Source: Xanthostigma xanthostigma (taxonomy: Eukaryota > Arthropoda > Insecta > Raphidioptera > Raphidiidae). Taken from it: a stretch of DNA of 64,000 bases. Made by a program: the position numbers and the translations under genes. A model generated the notes under the pieces. That model worked only from the letters and a program-made list of their open reading frames with translations, was not told the origin of the DNA and did not search any database. Where the stretch lies: contig OY754473.1 in NCBI GenBank assembly GCA_963575645.1, positions 7,378,001 to 7,442,000 on the forward strand, read 5' to 3'. Shown here piece by piece: positions 53,760 to 64,000 of the stretch. How positions within the stretch are numbered: position 1 is the stretch's first letter; each line of letters begins with the position of its first letter.

Positions 53760-55914
53760 ATGCATTCGCATATTCTCGGTATTGGATTGGGTTCATTTTT
53801 ATTGTGCTTATTTTGGATTACGGGAATAATTGTATTTTGTATTTCGTTGCGCACAAGAAGTAAAACGGGCTTCGTTATCGTAAGCTTCATAGTGCTTTTA
53901 ACAATCGTGCTGGGCAGCTTACCGTTGGAATCTTCAACTTCAGAAACTGTTACAGAAAAGGTGGATTTTATTTCCAAATAACTCATTCAAGATTATTATC
54001 AAAATATTGACAATCGTCCGATGATAAAAATTATAATTCCGTTTGGACATTGTATGCAGTGACTCATACTTGAATTCACTGTGCAATATAAGCGACACAG
54101 TTTTTATTATATTGTTTTGCCGCTCCATTAAGTTTATCGCTGCCTGCAATTTCCGTACTAAACTGTACTTTATTATTGCGTTTTTTTCTATATCCACTTT
54201 GTTTTTGCGATAAAATTGAATGCGGATAGATTTTTAGACTATATTTTTGGCGAAGCAGGTCGTTTCGACGCCAACGTTTCGACGCGTGGTCAGTTCGACG
54301 CCGTACGTTTCGACGCGGGGTCAGTTCGACGCCATACTCTTTTTTCGTGCTTTTTTTATTTTTAGAATAACTTTGCATCATCATTCAAATAAATGCGATA
54401 TGCCTGATATAATATAACATATATTTTATATCTATATATATAAAACAAAGTCGTGTTAGTTACACCATTTATAACTCAAGAACGGCTTAACTGATTTTAA
54501 AAACTTTTTTTTGTTCGATTCGTCTCCAGGCAGAATAACACCTACGGTCGTTCGATTTTTGAATTTTACTTTACTGCCAGTATGGACATGACAACAAATT
54601 GTTGTGAATCGTTCCACGTAAAGTTTTCAACGGGAAATTTTAATAATAAAGTACAACGACAGGCTTTTCTTATCAACGAAGTAATTCCTGTTGAATTCTT
54701 TGTTATAGCTTTTTGGGTTTCACATTAACATTTATTATATATAATATCTATTATATCAGTCATATTACTTATTTATTTGAATCACGCTTCATATATATAA
54801 CATATAAAATATATATTATATTATATCAGGCATATCGCATTTATTTGAATGATGATGCAAAGTTATTCTAAAAATAAAAAAAATACGAAAAAAAGTATGG
54901 CGTCGAACTGACCCCGCGTCGAAACGACCTCGCGTCGAACTGACCACGCGTCGAAACGTTGGCGTCGAACCGTTGGCGTCGAACTGACCTGTACCGTATT
55001 TTTGGTTCTTTCGATAGAAATTCGTTATCGAAGCTTGATATAAAGTTCCCACTACGTTATATGCTTACTTTATAAGCAAGTATTATTGAGTTTTTTTGAA
55101 GTGAACTTCTTTAACGACATATCTGTAACGTTTGCTTGGTATCGCAAAATGGATAACTCATCGATGAAACGAGTTCATAACTTTAACGAAGGTTCACTTC
55201 CCTCTCGCACGTTTATTTGTTGTTTTTTTTTAATCCGACGAGTGTATGTTTTGAGGGAAAAATTTAATATTTACATAGACTCCAGTTTTCATATAATTAT
55301 GTTTGCTTCTTTTCATCCACAAAATTTAAACAGAAACCTCCTGGTAGACCCCTGTGTTACATTTTTATAAAGACATTAGTTTCTTTATATACGCGTTTTA
55401 TTTAATCTGTTGAGTACTTATTTGTGTTGATTTTGTTTATCAACATTCAACTGTTTGATCTTCTTTTATTTGCACTGCAATGATTATTTCGCGACTAATC
55501 ATAATGTATATATAAATAATTATAAAATAGATATTTCAGTGGATAATTTTTATTCGAATGACCCATAATATTTAATTTTTCGTCATACAGTTCATATCGG
55601 ATTTTTGTTAAATTTAATTGGTTAATTTAAGAAACTATGAAAGGTATTTTTTCTCAGTGTTCTTGTATATTAGTACAATATCTATTGTGGTGGTGAACTT
55701 GCTATTCGTACAGCTCTTTTTACAAACAAATGCTTTATTATTGTGCTGATGTTTTTTTTGTTTTTTTCAGGAGTATGATTACCAGTTTGTTTGGAGGATT
55801 TCAATTTTGATAACCGTTGTCTTATCTGCAATCGTATCAGCTATTTTCACGTTGAAGACCTGTTTGATGGACGAAATTCAACCGAGACTATTAAACGATT
55901 GGATAGTGAATTAA
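53760..55914 (+). CDS. TMEM218: TMEM218-like small membrane protein, two exons
   Basis: Exon 1 is 53760-53960 and exon 2 is 55771-55914; they join in phase 0 (...SETVTEK + EYDYQFVW...) to give 114 residues, close to the 115 of human TMEM218. Three hydrophobic segments are visible: ILGIGLGSFLLCLFWITG onward, FVIVSFIVLLTIVLGSLP, and ILITVVLSAIVSAIFTLK. The LG-x-G-x-F start, the position of the polar loop and the LSAI motif match what I recall of TMEM218, a ciliary transition-zone protein tied to Joubert/Meckel biology. The donor (AAG|GTGGAT) is weak. The 1.8-kb intron contains a large fold-back element. A poly(A) signal AATAAA (55915-55920) begins right after the stop codon. Confidence 0.82.
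54256..54991. mobile_element. Fold-back element of TCGACGC repeats in the TMEM218 intron
   Basis: CAGGTCGTTTCGACGCCAAC at the left faces GTTGGCGTCGAACTGACCTG at the right. Both arms are runs of TTTCGACGCG and CAGTTCGACGCC words, then pair further through AATAACTTTGCATCATCATT and TGCGATATGCCTGATATAAT. The 54430-54800 centre carries a TATATAAAACAAAGTC-type repeat fragment. Confidence 0.82.
55098..55200. mobile_element. Short TIR element, GAAGTGAACTTCTTTAA family
   Basis: GAAGTGAACTTCTTTAACGA and TTTAACGAAGGTTCACTTC are inverted ends 103 bp apart. It is related to 4640-4764. Confidence 0.55.
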
Positions 55915-55947
55915 AATAAACGTACTTAAACTTAAAAAAAAATTGCA

Positions 55948-56394
55948 ATGGCATTCAACATTTTTAACGTTGCGCGCTTGAGTTCGCGTCTTGTTTTGAA
56001 TTCGACAAAACCGTCGTTTCCTAAATTTCTTTCGTGCAGCGCTGTACGAAAAGAACTGTTCGTAGTAAAAAATCACGAGGAATTCTTTAACAAGGTTTTA
56101 AACAATACTAAACCGGTAATTGTAAATTTCCACGCCCATTGGTGTGAGCCTTGTCATATTTTAACACCAAAACTGAAAGAGATGATCGAACCAATACCCG
56201 AAATCGATTTGGCGACAATCGATGTCGATGTTAACGCAGATTTATTTGCTACTTTTGAGGTTAAGGCTGTTCCGGCAGTTCTTGCGGTTAGAAATGGCAT
56301 GGTCGTAGATAAGTTTATCGGTCTTGTCGATACTAGTATGATACAATCTTTGATACAAAAATTGATAGATATCGACAAGAATGCGAAACAATGA
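55948..56394 (+). CDS. TXN2: Mitochondrial thioredoxin (thioredoxin-2 type), single exon
   Basis: 148 residues from ATG at 55948 to TGA. Residues 1-33 are rich in Arg, Lys, Ser and hydrophobics with no acidic residue (MAFNIFNVARLSSRL...), typical of a mitochondrial presequence. The thioredoxin fold follows: the beta strand VIVNFHAHW, active site W65-C66-E67-P68-C69, and the cis-proline P109 in KAVPAVLAV followed by RNG. The active site is CEPC rather than the usual CGPC. Thioredoxins reduce protein disulfides, here expected in the matrix with thioredoxin reductase and peroxiredoxins. The start lies 33 nt after the TMEM218 stop on the same strand, with no space for a normal promoter between them. 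AATAAA at 56396-56401 almost overlaps the stop. Confidence 0.92.
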   Translation: MAFNIFNVARLSSRLVLNSTKPSFPKFLSCSAVRKELFVVKNHEEFFNKVLNNTKPVIVNFHAHWCEPCHILTPKLKEMIEPIPEIDLATIDVDVNADLFATFEVKAVPAVLAVRNGMVVDKFIGLVDTSMIQSLIQKLIDIDKNAKQ

Positions 56395-58147
56395 CAATAA
56401 ATTAATTATATTTTATTTTTATCCACCTCGATTGTTTTTTTTATGTGTTCTATCTTAGAAAATGCATAATTGACAACCCGTTGGTAGGCGATATAAGACT
56501 GATCATATAAAAGGGAAAATAATTTTAATATTAAACGAGAACAAAACTGCTCTTGGGAAAATTGTATATGTATTTACAAATTATATATTCATTACATTGG
56601 CCCGATTTCGTTCAAATTTTAAGAATATTTACATTTTTATTCGTATTTTGAAAAGTTTCCGGTTCGATGTATTTTGTTTATTAAAAATCGAGCAATACAA
56701 AAAAAAATATTCGGGATGAAATGAATATGTTGTCAGTAATGTATTTTCAGAGTTAAAAACATTTTTGTTTCATTTCCAAAGTTGATTTTGATTGTTAACA
56801 ACAGTTTTTATAACACATAAAAATGATTCACAATAACACGAAACATTTACTTCAAAGTAAGCAGCCGGTGTTAAAAATTCATTCGACTTTCTTGTTGTAT
56901 AAACAAATGAATTCAGATATCATTACATAATATCGTTATTACTTGTCAAGTGTTACAGCACTGTACGCAGCCATATCAAATCATTTAATTGACCAACCCG
57001 AAACTGTTTTCTAAAGAATTTTTGATCACAATTTTAATACAAGCTGAAGTTTAGTACAGTGCTGTTACAGTTATTTTAACCCGGCTGCTCTAGCTCAAAA
57101 CAAATGACAGTTTGTTTAAATAAATGAAATCACTACAAAGCATCACATTAGCAGCTCGTTTAACTTTAGGTAGACGCTTTACTGTTATATATTAAACAAA
57201 TTTTAATCATTGAGGTTATGTGTACTCACATATTTAAAATGGGGTCGTCGCTTCATTATGCGCATGATTTTTAGTTTAGTGACAAACAAATCAGTATACC
57301 ACAGCACAAATTTTTATCGGCAGCTTTTGTTTAGTTTTCATAGTCCTTGAAATTCTATGAAGAAGCGGGAAATAGATACAAGTCAAATGTTTTCCTATTA
57401 TTTTTAGGAAAAAAAAATGCCTAAGTGACCCCATTGTAGTTTTAGATTGTATTTCTTGATATTACGTCTTATCGATGATATTATACCGTTGATTGAATTC
57501 AGTCAACGATGTTACAAAATAATTTGATATTATATTCGTTGTAAAAGTAAAATAGGTGCTCGAATATCGAACAAAGTTCATTCGATCATATCAGGGAAAA
57601 GATAATAATGTTTCTGCTTTATTGTTGCTTTCTTTTTAACTTAGTAATTTAATAGTAAAAGCACAAGCGTAAGAATGTGAATAATCATGATTTGAAAAGT
57701 ATTTGAATGAATATTTCGAAATGCCAATATTATATTGTTTTGTATATTTTTTTACTTTAATATTTTAAGATCTTTAAAATGGAGAAAATAAATTTTATAA
57801 TTTAGTTTTGTTAATCATGTTAATCAATATTTTTTTTTTATATTAATCGGAGCTGAAAAATACTTAAAATAAATTTATATAGAAGTGTATTCAATACTAA
57901 GTAATTGTAGCTTTTACTGCTTTATAGAAGCTATATTTTTTCTACGAAATTTTGCAGTGTCAAACATGTTGCGAAGTGCCAGCTCTGGATTAATAGATAA
58001 CGCCAAGAGTTTTAGCAATGTTATTTTAATGTTTGTAGTATTATAGTTAGCATTATTACTGTTTCAATATTATAGAATATTTTTTCAAATGCAAGTGTTC
58101 TCAATAAAATGATATTTGATTGAAAAATAAAGACACCTTTACGGTAT
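56395..58147. other. Intergenic, no gene seen
   Basis: AT-rich, single-copy in this window. An inverted pair TGTTACAGCACTGTAC / GTACAGTGCTGTTACA lies about 100 bp apart (56951 and 57056). No coding signal on either strand. Confidence 0.5.
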
Positions 58148-58151
58148 TTTT

Positions 58152-58600
58152 ACACGCTTTATATTAACTTCACTTGTAAGTTTGTATGTATGTTTGTTTG
58201 TAACCTTCGTTTGGACTACAGCAAGTGGTTTATTACTGTAGTATAGCACTGTAACTACAGTGGTTAGCCGTGCGGTCTAAGGCACGGGTTTTCGCTGACG
58301 TCAACTCTCGGAATCATGGGTTGTAATCCCGTCCACGCCGAAAAAAAAATTGTTTTTTTTTCGGCAAATTTTTTACAATAAATGGAACTAAAAAGTGGAA
58401 AATAAATATAGTTTAAAAAAAACTAAAAAACACGCTTTCTATCGAACTAAAAAGTAAAAAATATTTTTTTTTAAAATAAGCTTATTAAAACAATAATGAA
58501 TAAAAAATATAAGTATTATTATGAAAAAAGCGTGGGGCGCTCGATGTATGAAAATGTGGAACAAAGCGCCCCACGCTTTTTTCACAATAATACTTATATT
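58152..58600 (+). mobile_element. tRNA-like head plus palindrome, composite element copy 3, right-truncated
   Basis: Starts ACACGCTTTATATTAACTTC. tRNA-like block at 58257-58340 (GGTTGTAATCC near 58319). The palindrome is complete through its centre but the element stops after ATACTTATAT, where DNA reading GACGTGTGGTCAGATTGACC begins. Confidence 0.75.
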
Positions 58601-58975
58601 GACGTGTGGTCAGATTGACCCCTTTTTCAAAAAAGCAAAATAACATCAAAAATCTAAATTTTTCCAACTATGACACTATAATAATATTGTTTGAGCCTTA
58701 AATGTTTTGTGTCCACACGTTTAAACAAATTTATAATAAAAAAAGGTATACTTGCAAACAGATTTATTTGGAATGCATTTTTTACATTATTTTTGACATA
58801 TTATTGCCTTCTGGAAAGCACAGAGAAAAACTAAAAAAAATGTTATCATATTGTAACTAAATGAGTAAATATAAACCGAAATAAACATAAAAAACAAGCA
58901 ATATTCTAAAAACAACTTATAATGTAAAAAACTGCAACCGATTTTTTTGACATATTTTTCAAGCGGCACAGTATT

Positions 58976-59260
58976 GATCCAAAGAAATATTATGATCCAA
59001 GGTACGCGTGTTTTTACTGTATCGAGGTACTTTTGACCATTTGTAGCGATTTTACCACAGAAAAAATGTGTGCTATGAGAAGATTCTGGTTCCTCAAGAT
59101 GTAGTTCTTCAACTTCATTTGTATTAGGCTCTAAATCTTCATCTGCTTCTATTTCAGACTCGGATTATGCGTCGCTTTCGCCAGAACTAACCTCTTTTAC
59201 TCATTTCAGCAATGTTTCCTCGTAATCTTTATCTCCGTACCTTACCCTCTTTGAGGACCC
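58976..59260 (-). pseudogene. Possible piggyBac-like transposase N-terminal remnant
   Basis: One minus-strand frame reads through an acidic, Ser/Glu/Asp-rich stretch (KDYEETLLK, stop, VKEVSSGESDA, stop, SESEIEADEDLEPNTNEVEE) and then THFFCGKIATNGQKYLDTVK. Two in-frame stops make it non-functional. The acidic leader followed by F-x-G-K is the general layout of piggyBac transposase N-termini, but the match is by pattern only and no DDD core is visible nearby. Confidence 0.35.
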
Positions 59261-59829
59261 AGGCCTTTGGTCCGTACTCATTGTTTCAACCGAGAAAACA
59301 TATGCAAATCAATTTGAAGTTAAAACAAGAATTATCACTTGTATACAGACCTGACGTCTTTTTGACCCCTACAAATTTTTGGCAGACGATTTTATACTGA
59401 GAGTCAAAAATGTACTGAAACGTACAGGCCAGTAACTAACAGGACTGGGGAGAAATTAGGCGAGTTCTTCGAACAAGCTGCATCTGTCCATATTAAACAC
59501 CTGTCACAATATGTCCTTAATTGTAAAACTGAGCTCCCACGATACTCGTTAAAAGGATCTGGGAAATGTTACATAAGGTCCGAGTAGACAGAAAATGTCA
59601 AATTTTTATGCATTGTTCATACATTTCTAGTGAATTCTATGGACGTGCGACTACAGAGCAATTTCTAGTTAAATTTATTATAGCTGGTCAAGATTGAATC
59701 TGTAGTTTAAACTTGGAAGTCATTATGCATTTTGGAGGTCCGAGTATGGCCTTATAATTGTTCTCGAGACGTTAGATATTTTTTATCTATGAGTGGTAGT
59801 AAAAAACAGATTAGCATGTGCAATATGAA
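59261..59829. other. No gene seen
   Basis: Between the piggyBac-like remnant and the MADF gene stop. Words such as TTTTTGACCCCTA recur with 58616-58630 and may be subterminal parts of the same decayed transposon. Confidence 0.35.
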
Positions 59830-61152
59830 TCAAGTCCAGGAATCGAACCCAGCACCAAACGAGTTGAATTTAACCTCAAAATCATGTGACATTGCAGTTT
59901 GACGTTGAACTATTTCGTTGATGTCTCTGGAATCTGTAAGTGTTGAACCAGCAGAACCGTTTCTTGCTGCCATGATCTCATAATCTGATAAAACGACGCT
60001 AAGATGTTTCTTGGCTTCTGCCTTATAAACTGCAGGCAAACTCCTCAATACTTCAGCAATATGACGGGAAAATAATTCAATATCATCATTCTTCCTTTTC
60101 ACAATTGTTTTTAAAAAATGTTGCCTCTTTTCGTCCCTTTCTTTCCACAATTTTATAATTTTATCGTCGTTATTGCTCCGTCTTGGGCGCTTTTTTTTTG
60201 GTTTTTGGGTACTTTCTTCATTGGGTGCTGTATTTTCTGTATGAATAATTTCATCTTCACTGGTCTGCATTTCAGTAGTTTCTATGTTGTCTTCTTGTTC
60301 CTCTTGATCTACGTTTTCTATTGTTCCCTGTGGTGATGCCGGAATATTGAAACCTCTAGCTCTATGCTCCGAAACACCATCAAGAAACAACAGTTGTTGG
60401 TGTCTCTTGTCTTTGGAGTTTTTTGGGGCAGCTGAGCCAGTTCCTAATTTATTTTTTTTTTTAAATCTTTGGTAACCATCTCTAATGAATTTCCATTTTT
60501 TCTTACAATCCTCACCTATAAATATAAATACAAAACACTAAAAAGCTATATCTATTACAATTTAAATATGTTTTTATTTATTCCAGGTTTTTGGCTACAG
60601 GAGAAAGCTATATAAATCTTTGTCATTTGCGTACCGTATATCACAGTCCTACATATCGAATTGGTTCATAGGTTACCCTGGTATAAAAAAATTTAACTCG
60701 ATTTTAGTTTTCCTAACTAATTATCGGTAAGTACGAAATTTTGACTTTTTTAGGGGTTTAGTTTACAAACCCTGTTTAATAATATGCCACTTTTAGCATG
60801 ATAAAAAATTGATATTCAAGCTATATATATATTGCCAATAAAATTTCCATATAGTTCAGAAGATATGTGCATTCAAAATTACATTAAACATTTTATTGGC
60901 CAGCAGTGATATACACCTACTTTGCCATCTTTTAAGTATGTACGTAGACAATTATATCAAGACATACCTATCATATATTAAACAAAAAACTTCAAAATAC
61001 TTACAACTTTTATTAAGTTCCTTCCCTATAGTTTTCCAAACGTTGTCTTTTACCAAAACATTGCGATAATCAGCGTGGCCTGTGTTATAAATAACTGGAT
61101 ATTTAGCCACCAAATTAATCAGTTTTTCCTCGTCGGCGCCCGAAAAACTCAT
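59830..61152 (-). CDS. MADF-BESS domain DNA-binding protein, two exons
   Basis: On the minus strand, exon 1 is 61152-61005 and exon 2 is 60515-59830, joining as KELNKS-C-EDCKKKWKFIRD to give 277 residues. The N-terminal MADF domain (about residues 7-95) shows the family pattern: EEKLINLVAKYPVIYN, a tryptophan in NVWKTIGKELN, and CKKKWKFIRDGYQRFKKK. The middle is acidic, then basic (KPKKKRPRRSNNDDK, a likely nuclear localisation signal). A BESS motif follows (DIELFSRHIAEVLRSLP to VVLSDYEI), which mediates protein contacts in Adf1-type factors. Both domains look intact. MADF proteins are common as insect host genes and also occur as the accessory protein of PIF/Harbinger transposons; no transposase is visible beside it, so I prefer a host gene, with domestication possible. 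Confidence 0.88.
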
Positions 61153-61610
61153 TTTTCACGTGTTTTGAAGTCGGTGACACCACTATGCAGTCGGCGACAC
61201 TACTGGTTCAGGATTCTCTGGTTCAGGAGCAGTGGTGTGCGGTCCGCAGTCGCGGCAAGCTACGACGGCAGGCGATAGTGCCGCCGCGCTCCGAATGTAT
61301 TAGAAATATATGGATACCAGTACTGCTGCCTGCGGTCTGCCGCTGCAGTCTGCGGTTTGCAGTCTGCGCCGTCTGCGGTCGCATTCGGAATCATACCTTT
61401 ATAATTTTGGCTACGATAGCTGTCAAAAGTTATGATGTCATCATAGAGAAGAGAGGTTTTGATGTCATTTTGACAGTGAATTTATAAAAGAAGTATATTA
61501 TATTTCAAGTTTCTATTAATTTAGCAGAATAAAATATATTTAGGTGTATATACCTAAGTATGGCTACATAAAATTGTTTAATTTTATATTTTATAGATAT
61601 AAATTTCAAG
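61153..61610. promoter_or_regulatory. Head-to-head intergenic region between MADF-BESS and VPS39 genes
   Basis: Only 458 bp separates the two start codons, which diverge, so both promoters or a shared bidirectional one must lie here. The MADF-proximal half (61180-61385) is GC-rich with repeated GTCTGCGG/CTGCGGTC words, unlike the AT-rich VPS39-proximal half. No TATA box could be assigned with confidence. The GC-rich words could instead be an inserted repeat. Confidence 0.45.
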
Positions 61611-62715
61611 ATGCATGAAGCCTACGAAATATCTCAGCTTTTAAAACTGACAGTTCAGATAGAATCTATCAGTGCTTATGGTTTGTGAATAGTTTTTCAG
61701 TACTACGAAATTTGTTTTATTGTTTTCTTACTGTGCTATGTTTTTAGATGACAATTTATTGGTCGGAACCCGACAGGGTCATTTACTTATGTATAGCATA
61801 TCTCAACGGGCCATCGATCAGAAAAATGATGTCCAGCTTCTACGATATAACAAAACGTTTAGTAAGAAACCGATACAGCAATTGGAGGTTATACCCGATT
61901 GTCAGTTATTAGTTTGTCTTACAGGTAAAATGCTTCTCTAATCTATTTAAGGTTTAATAATAAAATTGCATTCTTTTAATGCATGCAGTATGCTTTGTAA
62001 CGAACTGCTGCCGTGATTAAATCTAACAAGAAATTCGAGGTTATGAGACTACTGTCTTAATTCTACATAATACGAAAAAGCATGTGTTTTGTTTTTTTCA
62101 GAGAGTATATCGAAGTGCTCTTTTGTTTTCAGATAACATTATTGTGATACATGACATGAACGCTATTAATTTTCCTGTCGTACATCAAGCCGCTAGAACA
62201 AAAGGAGCTACATTGTTTACATTAGATATTAAAGTAAGTAATGTATGTTTTTCACTACGCAATCTTCTGTCTGTTATGTTTTACTTCCATGATCTGTAAA
62301 GAAATGAAAAAATGGTTTTAGGAATCGGAAAATCTTGTCTTTGAAAAGTCAACGTTCGATTGTACTGCCCTCTATACGTAAAGTGGTCTTCATGGAAGTC
62401 CATACTTATATTTTAACTTAGAATTGACGCGTGACAATTTATTTAAATAATAATCATGCAAGTTTTTAAAGCCTCTGTTTTAATTATTTCGATCTAATGT
62501 GTTTATTACAGAAACTAACCACGTCAACAGGAAATACTTCCATGTTTGTGCGTATTTGTGTAGCCGTTAAACGTAAACTTCAACTGTACTATTGGAAAAA
62601 CAACGAACTGTTAAAGCTAGTCGATGACATATCATTAAATGATGTACCTAAAGCTTTAGCTTGGTGCGAGGAAACGATTTGCGTAGGCTTTCGCGGTGAA
62701 TATACACTATTCGAA
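61611..62715 (+). CDS. VPS39: VPS39 (HOPS/CORVET subunit), N-terminal CNH region, partial at right edge
   Basis: Four coding exons are visible: 61611-61680, 61748-61924, 62133-62233, 62512-62715, all phase-consistent, covering 184 residues of a protein usually near 880. The sequence follows human VPS39 closely in order: MHEAYE start, LLVGTRQGHLLMY, TFSKKPIQQLEVIP, NIIVIHDM, KGATLFTLDIK, RICVAVKRKLQLYYWK, DVPKALAWCEETICVGFRGE. This is the citron-homology (CNH) beta-propeller. VPS39 binds Rab7 and tethers late endosomes and lysosomes. The exon ending at 62715 is followed by GTATGT; the next exon must lie beyond 64000, since the remaining 1.3 kb is repeat-rich with no matching frame. TGFBRAP1 was considered but the wording is VPS39-like. 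Confidence 0.93.
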
Positions 62716-63100
62716 GTATGTATAAGGGCTAGCAAACTTTTTTCTACCATTTAATTGCGTCACTAGCTAGTGACGTATCTGTCATTCTACTGTTTCTACT
62801 GTTTACATTTTCCGCCACCTGATAGCGCCACTAGTAAGTGAGGTATCTGTCATACATCACTATTCTTGACAAACCGTTAACTATAAACGTTTTGACACAT
62901 ACCTTCTTTGCTACTAGTGCCATCTGACGAATAAACAAATGTTAGTCTTAATTTTTGCTTGATTAAGTTCAGTATTATTTTCGGAACGTATTGTGCCACT
63001 TGACTAAAATTTATACGATTTGCGTGGTGCTGTAATGTAACTTCGAGGTTTTGTGTTTAGAGAATGAACTTTTATTTTAACAAATTCTACTTTTATGCCG

Positions 63101-63595
63101 GCACTTCACATGGCTATTTGTATTTGGCATATTTGGCAAACAATTACCATGTGTGGAGGGTCTATTTGACAAAGTGTTGGCCTTATTTGCCTATTTGACA
63201 AATAAGGCCAATACCAAATACGCGTTACCGTGCGCTTGTCGGTTTTTCGAGGCACATCAAAGGAGTCAAATAGGCAAATAAACCATCCACACAATGGCTA
63301 TATTCAGAAGCGCACGCGCCGTGAACCTGTACGGACGTGCAGTATTTTTGTGTCTGTGCTGTGAGCGAGAACTGGAACAATTACTATTGAAAATGAATTG
63401 GGACAATGAAACAGTGCTAAAATTCCTGGAATGTTGGACCTTGCGTTCTGCTGCCAAATGTTTGTGTGTTTACTACTTGACTGAAATGTGTGGATGGTCG
63501 TATTTGCCTCTATTTGCATGTTTGTCTTGAACGTCATATATTTTGCCAAATACAACAAACACCCAATAACGAACACAAATAGCCATGTGAAGTGC
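63101..63595. mobile_element. TIR element GCACTTCACATGGC, copy 2
   Basis: Same ends as 42423-42923, in the opposite orientation, including the GAAGTGCCGGCATAAAA flank side. Internal differences are scattered. Confidence 0.8.
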
Positions 63596-63654
63596 CACCT
63601 TTACAATTATAAGTATTACACAACATTGCTATTACATAATAACTACAGTACTTA

Positions 63655-63848
63655 TAGTACTAACAGACGGTCGTACTTGGTTCGAAGCGGACAGCGGATC
63701 TGGTCCGCTCCGTACCAAATCTGTTCGTCTGTAGAGTAGTCTGCGTGTCCGCCCGGTTCGATGGGAACAGATTCGGTCGTCTGTTGCAAGATCCGCCGTA
63801 CCATGTCCGTTGTCGGACCGGACCAAGTTCGACCGTGTGTAAGCACTA
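63655..63848. mobile_element. Small TIR element, ACAGACGGTCG family
   Basis: TAGTACTAACAGACGGTCGT continuing ACTTGGTTCG faces the complement CCAAGTTCGACCGTGTGTAAGC near 63822-63848 with a few differences. The 194-bp interior is GC-rich with CGGATC/GATCCG words. Confidence 0.55.
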
Positions 63849-64000
63849 TTAGATTTATCATTACACTAGAGGTGCCGTATGCCAATGCCCACTGGTGTTG
63901 TCAATTGTTTAAAAACAAATAAAGTTTAGATTTAAAATAAACATCAGCGAAAATATTTCACTGTATTTTAGTAAAACACTTTTTATTAACGTACAATGAT

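Larger units (their letters stand above)
62716..64000. repeat. VPS39 intron to window edge, repeat-rich
   Basis: 62770-62930 repeats wording from 45060-45190. 63101-63595 and 63655-63848 are TIR elements. No further VPS39 exon is visible; the last 150 bases are AT-rich. Confidence 0.55.

Noticed and set aside
54076..55052. Minus-strand open frames in the TMEM218 intron
   Set aside because: They fall in the fold-back arms and repeat the same translated words from the TCGACGC array.
61720..62754. TGFBRAP1 as the identity of the right-edge gene
   Set aside because: The start MHEAYE and the GTRQGHLLMY, KGATLFT and DVPKALAWCE phrases follow VPS39 rather than TGFBRAP1.

Overview
This is a eukaryotic, almost certainly insect, genomic window. 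The genes are spliced with GT-AG introns, coding DNA is CpG-rich against AT-rich flanks, and the protein families are animal (pecanex, VPS39, TMEM218, mitochondrial thioredoxin, an insect MADF-BESS protein). Several dispersed repeats carry wording I associate with moth and butterfly genomes: the CCGGCCAAGTGCG element near 16656, CTAGCTGTGCCCGCTACTTC near 21425, and the TATACTAATAT...AAAG family near 19210. Lepidoptera is therefore my best guess, at moderate confidence and from memory of repeats, not from a search.

Layout. 1-14226: non-coding and repeat-rich, with nested MITEs, a 24-bp minisatellite, a Helitron copy, fold-back elements and a tRNA-like SINE; it may include an untranslated first exon and promoter of the next gene. 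14227-33928 (+): the last eight exons of a large SAM-domain, coiled-coil, glutamine-rich protein that I cannot name; its 4.5-kb and 9-kb introns are packed with transposons. 35679-40289 (+): a seven-exon gene with a disordered N-terminus and an SGNH/GDSL-hydrolase C-terminus in which all four signature blocks are visible. 41066-52021 (+): complete pecanex in 11 exons, predicted 2446 residues. 53760-55914 (+): a two-exon small membrane protein matching TMEM218. 55948-56394 (+): a single-exon mitochondrial thioredoxin starting only 33 nt after the TMEM218 stop. 59830-61152 (-): a two-exon MADF-BESS protein, head-to-head with 61611->62715 (+), the first four coding exons of VPS39, which runs off the right edge.

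The genes do not form a pathway. They are neighbours: a cortical or adaptor-like SAM protein, a possible lipase/esterase-fold protein, a Notch-pathway membrane protein (pecanex), a ciliary transition-zone protein (TMEM218), a mitochondrial redox protein and a HOPS/CORVET vesicle-tethering subunit.

The most distinctive content is mobile DNA. There are four copies of one non-autonomous Helitron with clean A|T insertion sites, two hAT-type MITEs with exact 8-bp target duplications, a third with one mismatch, three copies of an element that joins a tRNA-like head to a 300-bp palindrome, at least eight other long fold-back elements, and several hammerhead-ribozyme-like cores. Exon boundaries were set by reading-frame continuity and GT/AG signals only; no alignment or transcript evidence was available.
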